Below, one piece after another: positions 44,369-52,286 of a stretch of 64,000 bases of DNA; position 1 is the stretch's first letter, and each line of letters begins with the position of its first letter. The position numbers and the translations under genes were made by a program. The notes below the pieces were generated by a model. The model was not told where the DNA came from and made no database searches. It worked only from the letters and a program-made list of their open reading frames with translations. This DNA comes from Neobacillus cucumis (GTDB lineage: Bacteria > Bacillota > Bacilli > Bacillales_B > DSM-18226): positions 124,001 through 188,000 of the forward strand of contig NZ_JAEHGC010000002.1 in NCBI RefSeq assembly GCF_016107705.1, in the 5' to 3' direction.

Positions 44369-45829
44369 ATGGCGTTAATGACTGGGAAGCAATACCGGGA
44401 TTCATTAAATGATGGCAGGGAAGTTTATATCGATGGGGAAAAGGTCAATAATGTTGCCGAACACCCGGCCTTCAAACCAATTGTGGATGTCAAAGCCAGA
44501 ATGTATGATCTTAACCATGAGGAAAAATATGCAGATAAAGTAAAAGCTACATTGCCAGATGGAGAAGAAATCTGCCGAGGTTACAAAACACCAGAAACGA
44601 AAGAAGACCTTGCAGCGATTCGTACGTATGTAGAAACAGTCCTAGATGATCTTGGCGGTGTAGTTTACCGGGTTGGAGATGAAACAATCGGGGAAATGTG
44701 GTCTTTATATGATGCACAAGATAAGTTGAATGAAATCGACCCTGCTTATGCAAGAAATATTAAGTACCATGTGGACCGGGTGGCAAGGGAGGACTTGTTC
44801 CACGTTTCGGCCAATACCGATCCAAAGGGTGACCGCAGTAAGTTGTTCAGCGGTAAAGATGGAGGAACATTGCTCCATGTGGTGGAAGAAAACAACAGAG
44901 GAATTGTTGTAAAGGGAGCAAAATTTGAAACCGCTGCAGCATATGCTCACCAAGCCTTTGTTAAACCAACAATCTTAGATTGGGAAGCCGGGCAGGAGGC
45001 AATGGCACCATTTGCTTGTGGATTTATCTGCGATATGGGGTCACCAGGACTAAAACATATCTGCCGTTCTTCACTTGGGACGGGGAAAAATCCGGAAGAT
45101 TATCCTGTATCTACTAAATTTGAAGAGATTGATACATTACTAATCTTTGATAATGTCCTGATCCCATGGGAAAATGTGTTGTTCCACCGTTCCTTACAAT
45201 CGGCTGCCTACATTCGCTCCACCTTACATCGCTATTCAGCCTTTAACTACACCCTTAGGGTTTTACGGAGAGCAGATTATTTACTAGGTGCAGCTCTATT
45301 GAATGTTGAACAAACTGGGTTGACAAAGCTTCAGGCAGTAAAGGAAAAAATCGCTCAATTAATTACGTATCGTGAAGGAATTAATGCACATTTAACCGCT
45401 GCCGTAGCAAATGCAGAACGCAGCCCTGGCGGTTTAATGATGCCTAATCAATCCTTACTCTATACTGGAAGAATTTTTGCCCTAACAAATTTCCCGGCGA
45501 TGGCTCACTTAACGAGAGAGTTAGTTGGTGGACAGCTAGCTGTCACACCTGATACGACTACAATGTCGGATCCGGCAATTATTGATTATATCGATCGTTA
45601 TTATTCAGTAGGAGAATGGTCAGCAGAGGATCGTGGGAAATTACTTTATTTTGCTCGGGATTTGCTCAATTCTTCTTACGCTGGCCATAAGGTGACATTT
45701 GAGTTATTTGCTCAAAGTCCGCCATTTGCCCAATATATGGCTGCTTACAGTAGCTTTGATGCTGAGCCAATGCGTGATTTGGTACGAAAAGCAGCGAATC
45801 TTAATCCAAAAACATCACTTACCGTTTAA
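44369..45829 (+). CDS. hpaB: HpaB-family flavin-dependent monooxygenase (4-hydroxyphenylacetate 3-monooxygenase type)
   Basis: The 486-residue product matches the large oxygenase family in length and sequence: MTGKQYRDSLNDGREVYIDG at the start, HVVEENNRGIVVKGAKFETAA in the middle, LIPWENVLFHR-like VLIPWENVLFHR and NSSYAGHKVTFELFAQSPP near the end. Known members hydroxylate phenols or pyrrole-2-carboxylate with reduced FAD from HpaC. The neighbours (FMN adenylyltransferase, RidA, DUF1028, M20 carbamoylase type) point to a nitrogen-containing ring rather than 4-hydroxyphenylacetate. The symbol denotes family only. Confidence 0.9.
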   Translation: MALMTGKQYRDSLNDGREVYIDGEKVNNVAEHPAFKPIVDVKARMYDLNHEEKYADKVKATLPDGEEICRGYKTPETKEDLAAIRTYVETVLDDLGGVVYRVGDETIGEMWSLYDAQDKLNEIDPAYARNIKYHVDRVAREDLFHVSANTDPKGDRSKLFSGKDGGTLLHVVEENNRGIVVKGAKFETAAAYAHQAFVKPTILDWEAGQEAMAPFACGFICDMGSPGLKHICRSSLGTGKNPEDYPVSTKFEEIDTLLIFDNVLIPWENVLFHRSLQSAAYIRSTLHRYSAFNYTLRVLRRADYLLGAALLNVEQTGLTKLQAVKEKIAQLITYREGINAHLTAAVANAERSPGGLMMPNQSLLYTGRIFALTNFPAMAHLTRELVGGQLAVTPDTTTMSDPAIIDYIDRYYSVGEWSAEDRGKLLYFARDLLNSSYAGHKVTFELFAQSPPFAQYMAAYSSFDAEPMRDLVRKAANLNPKTSLTV

Positions 45830-45853
45830 GAATAATGGAAGGGAGCGGTACAA

Positions 45854-46396
45854 TTGCAAACATTTTTTGCCGGAGCTTTACAGCTTTCTGCATCGGTACT
45901 CACCATTGGGGCGCTCGATGGAGTGCATAAAGGGCATCAAGCATTAATTAAAACCGCAAAGGGGAGGGCAATTGAGTTAGGGGTTCCATTAGTTGTGTAC
46001 ACATTTGACCCGCCGCCAAGGGTTTATTTTAAAAATGCGCTGCTGCTCTCCTCATTAACTGAGAAATTGTTGAAGCTTCAATCTCTTGGAGTAGACTTTT
46101 GTTTGATCGCTCCCTTCAATGAACACTACATGACAAAGGATGTAAGTTCGTTTATTGAAGAAATTACCGAACTTAATCCAGTGGAAATTTGGGAAGGACC
46201 GGATTTTCATTTTGGGAAAAATCGCGAAGGTAATATTGCCGCATTACAGAAGTTTTTTACCGTAAATATCATGGAGTCACTGAGATGTCCATCGGGAGAA
46301 ATTATTTCCTCTAGTAGAATTCGGGGACTTTTAAAAGAAAATAAGAGAGTCCAGGCTGAACAGCTTTTAGGCTGGAACCATGTCGCATCGTTTTAA
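45854..46396 (+). CDS. Stand-alone FMN adenylyltransferase (FAD synthetase domain)
   Basis: The 180-residue product corresponds to the N-terminal half of RibF. It has the nucleotidyl-transferase motif LDGVHKGHQAL with the H..H pair, TFDPPPRVYF, the WEGPDFHFGKNREGN loop and the closing SSSRIRGLL. The riboflavin kinase half (another ~130 residues) is absent, so it should only turn FMN and ATP into FAD. Its position 24 bases after hpaB suggests dedicated FAD supply for the monooxygenase. TTG 45854 follows AAGGGAG. Confidence 0.82.
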   Translation: MQTFFAGALQLSASVLTIGALDGVHKGHQALIKTAKGRAIELGVPLVVYTFDPPPRVYFKNALLLSSLTEKLLKLQSLGVDFCLIAPFNEHYMTKDVSSFIEEITELNPVEIWEGPDFHFGKNREGNIAALQKFFTVNIMESLRCPSGEIISSSRIRGLLKENKRVQAEQLLGWNHVASF

Positions 46397-46440
46397 AGAA
46401 AAATCACTATATTATGACGATTGAAAAGGAGAAATCGAAA

Positions 46441-46872
46441 ATGGCACATGAAAGATTTCGGAAATTTGAAACGAACAATTTTTACCCTACTAGTTTTGGA
46501 GAAGAATCCCATCACGTAGCTAATGAATTTTGTATGGTGGTGCGTGCCGGCAATCATATTTATATGAGAGGCCAGACTGGTTTTGATTTAGAAGGGAATT
46601 TCCATGGCATTGATAATGTAATCGAACAAACAGAAAATGCCTGCCGCTGCATTAAAAAGCTTTTAGAAGAAGCAGGGGGGAAAATGACAGATGTTTGTAA
46701 AATTACTACTTATTTAACGGATCGTTCCTATCGTAAGGATGCTTATGGTGTAATTGCGAAACACTTCAAAGGTGTTTATCCAGTCAGTACAGGTCTTGTT
46801 GTGAACGGGCTTGCACTTCCGGAAATGCTTGTGGAGATTGATGTTGAAGCAGTTATTAGTGATGAGGAATAG
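46441..46872 (+). CDS. RidA/YjgF-family protein
   Basis: The 143-residue product has the family pattern HVANEFCMVVRAGNHIYMRG, GQTGFDLEGNFHG, QTENACRCIKKLLEEAGGKM and the C-terminal LALPEMLVEIDVEAV. RidA-type proteins hydrolyse reactive enamines/imines; RutC is the relative in the uracil-oxidising Rut pathway. The usual arginine of deaminating RidA is not evident in the final motif, so its exact chemistry is open. ATG 46441 with AAAGGAGA upstream is the start. It is part of the hpaCB operon. Confidence 0.85.
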   Translation: MAHERFRKFETNNFYPTSFGEESHHVANEFCMVVRAGNHIYMRGQTGFDLEGNFHGIDNVIEQTENACRCIKKLLEEAGGKMTDVCKITTYLTDRSYRKDAYGVIAKHFKGVYPVSTGLVVNGLALPEMLVEIDVEAVISDEE

Positions 46873-46941
46873 ATAGACACAAAAAAATTATAAGGGGCAG
46901 CAAAGTTGCTGCTCCGATTGTAAAAATGAGGAGGAAATAGG

Positions 46942-47619
46942 ATGACATTTTCGGTGGCAGCCCGGTGCCCGTCAACAGGTGCATTGGGGGCAATTGTTAC
47001 ATCCAGCAGCCCGGCTGTAGGAGCGAGATGTCCGTGGATCAAGTCCAAAGTGGGGGTGATTCTTACACAAAACGTGACTGACCCTCGTTTGGCTGATATA
47101 GGATTGGCGACATTGGAAAAAGGCTATGATGCTAAAGCTGCCATTAGGACGATGGCGGCAGCCTCGGATTTTCCTGAATACCGTCAATTGGCAATTGTGG
47201 ATGAAAATGGAGGTTCAAGTGTGTTTACTGGAAATAAAGCCCTTGGGATTCATGGGGATTTTTGCGCAGACAATGTCGCCTGTATTGGGAATCTATTGAG
47301 TGACCCAACTATTCCAAAGATGATGGGCTTACATTTTAATAGCCTTCAAGATTATCCATTAGCTGAACGTTTGATTTCCACGATTGAACTTGGATTTGAA
47401 AAGGGAGGCGAGCTAGATGATGAGCATTCCATTGCCCTTTTGATCTATCATCCTGATGCCCCATTTGCTTTTGTAGACCTTAGAGTGGACTATAGCGAAG
47501 CTCCCCTCTATGATTTGAAAAAGCTTTGGGAGATTTATGGCCCCCAAGCGGAAAACTATAAAGTAAGAGCACTTGAGCCTGAATCTGCTCCCTCCTATGG
47601 TGTAAAAGGGGATGAATGA
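46942..47619 (+). CDS. DUF1028-family protein (Ntn-hydrolase-like)
   Basis: The 225-residue product begins MTFSVAARCPSTGALGAIVT and has SSSPAVGARCPWIKSKVGVILTQ in two parts, then YRQLAIVDENGGSSVFTG and NLLSDPTIPKMM. This is the DUF1028 family, placed in the Ntn-hydrolase fold and often found beside RidA and amidase genes. There is no propeptide; the candidate nucleophile near the start is unclear. GAGGAGG precedes ATG 46942. An amide-hydrolysing role is inferred from neighbours. Confidence 0.85.
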   Translation: MTFSVAARCPSTGALGAIVTSSSPAVGARCPWIKSKVGVILTQNVTDPRLADIGLATLEKGYDAKAAIRTMAAASDFPEYRQLAIVDENGGSSVFTGNKALGIHGDFCADNVACIGNLLSDPTIPKMMGLHFNSLQDYPLAERLISTIELGFEKGGELDDEHSIALLIYHPDAPFAFVDLRVDYSEAPLYDLKKLWEIYGPQAENYKVRALEPESAPSYGVKGDE

Positions 47620-47656
47620 ATTATTTTTGGACGAAAAGTGAGGTGAGAGATTGGGC

Positions 47657-48898
47657 GTGCAGATTAATTATGAAAGGTTGCTTAAGGATATTGAAAGGTA
47701 TTCCAAGTATGGTAAGAGTCCAAATGGCGGGATAACCAGACCAAGCTTTTCAGAGGCTGACAGGCTTGTTCGAGACCTTTTTATTCATGAATTAGCAGAC
47801 ATGGGTTTAAGGATTACGATTGACGGTGCGGCAAATATTTGGGGGAGGTTAAAAGGATCCGGGAAGAAAAGAGGTTGTCTTGTCATTGGATCTCACCTGG
47901 ACTCCGTCCCTAATGGAGGGAAGTATGATGGACCTCTTGGGGTTTTAACCGCGAAGGAGATTATTCGAACACTTACTGAGAATAATATCGTTTTAGAACA
48001 CGATCTGGAAATTGTTTCGTTTACAGCTGAAGAGTCCAATGATTTTAATTTGTCCACGTTCGGAAGCAGGGCTTTTGTTGGCAAATTAACAAAGGATATG
48101 CTTGAAAATGCGTGTGATTCAAAGGGGAGGCTGCTCAAGGAAGAATTGGAGAGGGTAGGGGGATCACTTGATAATTTCCCGGCCATGGAAAAATCATTCA
48201 AGGATAAAAGTGCTTTTATTGAGCTTCATATTGAGCAGGGGCAGCGGTTAGAGAGTGAAAACATTTCATTGGCCATCATCGATAAGGTTGTGGGGATGTA
48301 TCGGAGTACCGTAAGAGTAATCGGCCAATCCAATCATTCTGGTACAACAATGATGGAGCACAGGAAGGACGCCTTGGCCGCTGCTTGTGAAATCATTCTC
48401 CTGATTGAAGAAATTTGTAAAAATGAGGGGAATGATTTAGTCGGTACGGTTGGGAAACTGAATGTTTTTCCGAATGCGACGAATATCATTCCGGGAATGG
48501 TTGAGTTCACTTTTGAAATCAGGGGAGAATCCGAAAAGCAAATTCATGAAGTTGTAAATAAGATTCGGGATAATTGGATGCAAATTGCAAGTGAAAGAGA
48601 GGTAGAAATAGGGGAAAATGTTTTTTTAAATCAAAAACCAATTATGCTAGACTCTGAAATCGTTTCTATATTAAAAAATTCTGCAGTGGAATTAAATGAA
48701 CCCTATCTGAAACTTGCAAGTATGGCTGTTCATGATGCTGCTCATATGGCGTCCGTAGCAAAAACTGCGATGATATTTGTAAAAAGTAAAGATGGTAAAA
48801 GCCATTGCCCAGAGGAATATAGCAGTCCGGAGGATATTGAAAAAGCGGGAAACCTCATGCTTCATGGATTAATTAATTTGGACCGGCAGCTGGATTAA
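47657..48898 (+). CDS. M20-family N-carbamoyl-amino acid / allantoate amidohydrolase type enzyme
   Basis: The 413-residue product carries the AllC/HyuC/beta-ureidopropionase metal site: VIGSHLDSVPNGGKYDGPLG, FTAEESNDFNLSTFGSRAF, LHIEQGQRLE and HDAAHMASV, with the lid-domain segment GQSNHSGTTMMEHRKDALAA. Such Zn/Mn enzymes release carbamate (CO2 and ammonia) from ureido acids. GTG 47657 is preferred over TTG 47651 because AGGTGAG lies at better distance. It is the last gene of the hpaCB operon and fits breakdown of a ring-opened ureido compound. Confidence 0.85.
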   Translation: MQINYERLLKDIERYSKYGKSPNGGITRPSFSEADRLVRDLFIHELADMGLRITIDGAANIWGRLKGSGKKRGCLVIGSHLDSVPNGGKYDGPLGVLTAKEIIRTLTENNIVLEHDLEIVSFTAEESNDFNLSTFGSRAFVGKLTKDMLENACDSKGRLLKEELERVGGSLDNFPAMEKSFKDKSAFIELHIEQGQRLESENISLAIIDKVVGMYRSTVRVIGQSNHSGTTMMEHRKDALAAACEIILLIEEICKNEGNDLVGTVGKLNVFPNATNIIPGMVEFTFEIRGESEKQIHEVVNKIRDNWMQIASEREVEIGENVFLNQKPIMLDSEIVSILKNSAVELNEPYLKLASMAVHDAAHMASVAKTAMIFVKSKDGKSHCPEEYSSPEDIEKAGNLMLHGLINLDRQLD

Positions 48899-49040
48899 TA
48901 TCAACAAAATGAAAATTCTAATATAATTTATTTAGAGAATATTTAAAGGGTAATTTCTTATTTAAGGATTTTAAACGAAGGAGGTAATTTTATTTTAATG
49001 TTGACCGATTCAGTAGATTTGAGTGAAAGGATATATTCTG

Positions 49041-49093
49041 TCGTTCGTTCAATTTGAAAGCGTTCACAAGACCATCGTTTATTTAACGAACGA
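49041..49093. promoter_or_regulatory. Gap 48899-49182: cre box inside an inverted repeat
   Basis: TGAAAGCGTTCACA (49055-49068) matches the cre consensus TGWAANCGNTNWCA at every position. It sits in the loop of the inverted repeat TCGTTCGTT (49041-49049) / AACGAACGA (49085-49093). Upstream is the strong ribosome site GAAGGAGGT with a 19-codon frame from ATG 48998 that ends inside the cre. A 47-codon frame (GTG 49023) overlaps it. I cannot tell whether either is translated. Confidence 0.6.
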
Positions 49094-49182
49094 AACGTAT
49101 TTGAGGGCTACTTTAAATGCTGGAACAAATGGTTTTTATGTAGGTTTTCGAGATTATATCCCATAAATAAGGTGGTATCAAT

Positions 49183-50574
49183 ATGGAAATGAATACGGGG
49201 TTAAAACGTTCTCTTGGGCTTTGGCAAATCGTTATGCTTGGGATGGGGTGGATGGTTCCGATGGTTGTCTTTGATACATTTGGGATCGCATCGGAAGCAT
49301 CAAATGGGCTTGTTCCTCTTGCCTATATTTTCGCTTTAGTTGCAATGTTGTTTACTGCTTATAGCTATGGGAAAATGGTACGAGCGTTTCCAAGTGCAGG
49401 CTCATCCTATACGTATACACAAAAGACAATGAATCCTCATCTCGGTTTTCTAATCGGATGGGCATCGTTGCTTGACTACTTGCTCATACCTATGGTAAGT
49501 GCTCTATTAAATCAAATTTACTTGACCGCTATTTTTCCAGATGTTCCGCCTTGGATATGGATTGTTGGTTATGTCATAATTGCTACCCTTATCAATTTAT
49601 GGGGTATTAATGCTACAGCTAACGTTAACACGTTCCTAATTATATATCAAATCCTAGTTATCATTTTCTTTATCATTTTAGCAGTCAAGGAATTAAATCA
49701 AGGCATGGGAGATGGAACTTTATTAACAGCCCATCCTTTTTATAAGCCGGAATTTCATATGTCGGGTGTGATTGCAGCCGCAACCGTTTTATGTTTTTCC
49801 TTTTTAGGGTTTGATGCAGTGACGAATTATGCGGAGGAAGCACTTAATCCGAAAACAGACATTCCTAAAGCCGTTTTTATTACAGCAATTGTCGGAGGAA
49901 TTATTTTCATAGTCGGTGCGTACTTTACGCAATTATTATTTCCGGATGTTTCGAAATTCAAAAACCCGGATGCCACTGCGCCAGAGATTTCTCTTTATGT
50001 GGGAGGGAAACTATTTCAATTGTTTTTCCTTGCGGCATCATTTGCCGGGTCATTCGCTTCAGGACTCGCTTCACACGCCAGTGTATCACGACTTCTATAC
50101 GTTATGGGACGTGATAATGTTCTGCCTAAAAAAATATTCGGACATTTAGATTCACGCTTAAGAACCCCTGTCTACAATGTCCTTTTGGTTGGAGCCGTTA
50201 CCCTTACAGCGATTTTTTTTGATTTGAAGACAGCTACTGAATTTATCAATTTTGGGGCGCTTATTGCTTTTACCTTCGTAAACTTATCGGTTATTGCACA
50301 TTACGCAGTTAAATTGAAAAAGTTTAAGACGCCTAAGGACTTTTTTCTCCATATTGTAATACCGATGATTGGGGCATCATTCGTTGCTGTACTCTGGTAT
50401 AATCTGCAGCTAGATTCCTTTTTGCTTGGCATCGGCTGGGTGGCTATAGGAATCGTCTATCTTTTATATTTAACTAAATTGTTTAGGGTTAAGCTTTCTT
50501 CCATCCTATCGTCTGAAGAAGGGGCTAAGAAGATCAATCCCGATCAAACGGAAAATACAACTGTAACAACCTAA
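49183..50574 (+). CDS. APC-family amino acid/amine permease
   Basis: The 463-residue product has twelve membrane segments, starting LKRSLGLWQIVMLGMGWMVP. It has FPSAGSSYTYTQKTMNPHLGFLIGW around helix 3, in parts, and FSFLGFDAVTNYAEEALNPK in helix 6. It resembles putrescine/gamma-aminobutyrate-type permeases (PuuP-like). The adjacent class III aminotransferase and aldehyde dehydrogenase would be suited to degrade an omega-amino compound it imports. A perfect cre box lies upstream. Confidence 0.85.
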   Translation: MEMNTGLKRSLGLWQIVMLGMGWMVPMVVFDTFGIASEASNGLVPLAYIFALVAMLFTAYSYGKMVRAFPSAGSSYTYTQKTMNPHLGFLIGWASLLDYLLIPMVSALLNQIYLTAIFPDVPPWIWIVGYVIIATLINLWGINATANVNTFLIIYQILVIIFFIILAVKELNQGMGDGTLLTAHPFYKPEFHMSGVIAAATVLCFSFLGFDAVTNYAEEALNPKTDIPKAVFITAIVGGIIFIVGAYFTQLLFPDVSKFKNPDATAPEISLYVGGKLFQLFFLAASFAGSFASGLASHASVSRLLYVMGRDNVLPKKIFGHLDSRLRTPVYNVLLVGAVTLTAIFFDLKTATEFINFGALIAFTFVNLSVIAHYAVKLKKFKTPKDFFLHIVIPMIGASFVAVLWYNLQLDSFLLGIGWVAIGIVYLLYLTKLFRVKLSSILSSEEGAKKINPDQTENTTVTT

Positions 50575-50576
50575 GC

Positions 50577-50629
50577 GGTGACAGGCACCATTCGTGGACA
50601 AATCGCCATTTTTGTCCGTATGGGGTGGA
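50577..50629. repeat. Palindromic GGTGCC element, copy 2 (reverse orientation, degenerate)
   Basis: GGTGACAGGCACC starts 2 bases after the permease stop and is the reverse of the core in copy 1. It is followed by CCATTCGTGGACAAA and its imperfect complement TTTGTCCGTATGG, so the hairpin is shifted compared with the other copies. Confidence 0.6.
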
Positions 50630-50649
50630 CATTGGTTAGAATAAATTTA

Positions 50650-50678
50650 TTGACAATTATCTAAATATTTTGTACATT
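50650..50678 (+). promoter_or_regulatory. Sigma-A promoter of the aminotransferase gene
   Basis: A perfect TTGACA, 17 bases, TACATT. The predicted start is near 50685. Confidence 0.7.
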
Positions 50679-50686
50679 TTATATAT

Positions 50687-50714
50687 GGAAATATTCCTTA
50701 ATAGTTCCGTAAAT
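50687..50714. promoter_or_regulatory. Shared 28-bp operator, copy B (aminotransferase)
   Basis: GGAA-N14-TTCCGTAAAT at about +2, same length and position relative to the promoter as copies at 39095 and 43780. Confidence 0.6.
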
Positions 50715-50825
50715 TATTTGCACTATATTCAAGTTGTTAATAGTTTTTAAGAGTTTGATAACTAGAAAAGCAGCTAATGATAAACCCAAATAGATGAATC
50801 AATTAATTTTAGGAGGTAAATACCC

Positions 50826-52202
50826 ATGGTTAGTCCACAAACAGTTTCTCAAATTGAAAAGTTAATTGAAGCAGATAAGAAGCATTATTTACACCCAACA
50901 ACGGTGCCAAGCTTGTTCCAAAAGAATGGTCCGAAAATCATTTTCCAGGAAGGAAAAGGGATCCGTGTTACCGATATTAAGGGAGACACCTATATCGATG
51001 GTGTATCGATGCTTTGGAATGTCAATTTAGGACATGGAAATCAGGAGCTTGCACAAGCTGCCTATGATCAAATGAGCTCCATTGCATACAGCTCGTCTTT
51101 TTATGGTTATACAAACCCAAATGCGGTTCGCTTAGCAGAAAAAGTAGTTTCCCTCGCTCCTGGGGATCTATCAGCCGTTTTCTTTACATCCGGAGGCTCC
51201 GAATCAAACGATACAGCCTTTAAGCTGGCGAGATTCTATTGGAATTTAAAAGGACGTCCTAATAAGAAGAAAATTATCTCAATTACCCGCAGCTACCATG
51301 GTGCAACGGTTTCAGCAGGTACTGCAACCGGAATAGATGCCTTCCACAATTTTGCCGGTTCAAGGGATATTGACATTATCAATGCGAGGGGCCATGTAAC
51401 CAATTGCGAATTGGGCGATAAGACCGATCCGAATTATGTAGGCTGTATTCGTGACACCATCGAAAAACTTGGTTCTGAAAACATTGCAGCCGTCATTCTT
51501 GAACCAATTCAAGGGGCAGGCGGGGTTCATGTTTCACCGGATGGTTATTTAAAAGCAGTAAAAGACTTATGCCAAGCGAATGATATTTTATTAATCGCTG
51601 ATGAAGTTATTTGTGGCTTTGGCCGTACCGGTAAGTGGTTCGGTATGGATAACTGGAATGTTGTTCCGGATATTATGAGTGTCGCAAAAGGGATTACAAG
51701 CGGCTATGCCCAATTAGGCGGAGTTTTGGTGAATCAAGAAATTCGGGACACCATTGTGGAATATGATCAAATTTTAGGGCACGGATTTACATATAGCGGA
51801 CATCCGACTGCCTGTGCTGTAGCTTTGAAAAATATCGAAATTTTTGAACGCGACAACCTTCTTGAAAATGTAAACAATATGGAGACTGTACTGAAAAAGG
51901 GATTTGCATATCTGGCAGATAATCATCAGCATTTCACTAAACCAAGAGCAGTTGGCCTTCTTGCTGGTTTTGACCTGCAGGCTGACCGTGACAGCGATAC
52001 ACCTTTCGAACAATCAATCCGCGCTGCAGCTTTTGTGGTTGAACATTGTTTTAACAATAAATTAATTCTGCGGGCTGCTGATTTTGAGGAAGGAAAAAAT
52101 ATTGTTGCGATTGCACCTCCTCTCATTATTAATAAGGAAGAAGTAGAAGAGATAATCAGTATTGTAGATGATGCCCTAACTGCTTTTGAAAGAACACTTT
52201 AA
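50826..52202 (+). CDS. Class III (omega) aminotransferase
   Basis: The 458-residue PLP enzyme shows FTSGGSESNDTAFKLARFYW, SYHGATVSAGTATG and LLIADEVICGFGRTGKWFG, with PLP-binding Lys in SVAKGITSGYAQLGG (~residue 285). The family moves an amino group from omega-amino acids or diamines (beta-alanine, GABA, putrescine, taurine) to pyruvate or 2-oxoglutarate. It is preceded by a promoter with the shared operator. The aldehyde product would suit the dehydrogenase encoded next. Confidence 0.9.
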   Translation: MVSPQTVSQIEKLIEADKKHYLHPTTVPSLFQKNGPKIIFQEGKGIRVTDIKGDTYIDGVSMLWNVNLGHGNQELAQAAYDQMSSIAYSSSFYGYTNPNAVRLAEKVVSLAPGDLSAVFFTSGGSESNDTAFKLARFYWNLKGRPNKKKIISITRSYHGATVSAGTATGIDAFHNFAGSRDIDIINARGHVTNCELGDKTDPNYVGCIRDTIEKLGSENIAAVILEPIQGAGGVHVSPDGYLKAVKDLCQANDILLIADEVICGFGRTGKWFGMDNWNVVPDIMSVAKGITSGYAQLGGVLVNQEIRDTIVEYDQILGHGFTYSGHPTACAVALKNIEIFERDNLLENVNNMETVLKKGFAYLADNHQHFTKPRAVGLLAGFDLQADRDSDTPFEQSIRAAAFVVEHCFNNKLILRAADFEEGKNIVAIAPPLIINKEEVEEIISIVDDALTAFERTL

Positions 52203-52215
52203 TTTTAAGAACAAT

Positions 52216-52259
52216 AACAGGTCAGCTGATAGCCACGGAAGCGGGCTTCCTGACCTGTT
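52216..52259 (+). terminator. Nested hairpin between aminotransferase and aldehyde dehydrogenase
   Basis: AACAGGTCAG/CTGACCTGTT encloses a second stem GGAAGC/GCTTCC. The T tail is short, so termination may be partial. Confidence 0.6.
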
Positions 52260-52286
52260 TATTTACATAGATTAGGAGGAATTTAA

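Noticed and set aside
44369..45829. Firm assignment as 4-hydroxyphenylacetate hydroxylase
   Set aside because: The family includes other phenol and pyrrole hydroxylases, and neighbours indicate a nitrogen compound; only the family is claimed.
49055..49057. In-frame TGA as a recoded or selenocysteine codon
   Set aside because: The frame before and after it matches no family I know and no SECIS-type signal is evident; a cre box explains the sequence better.
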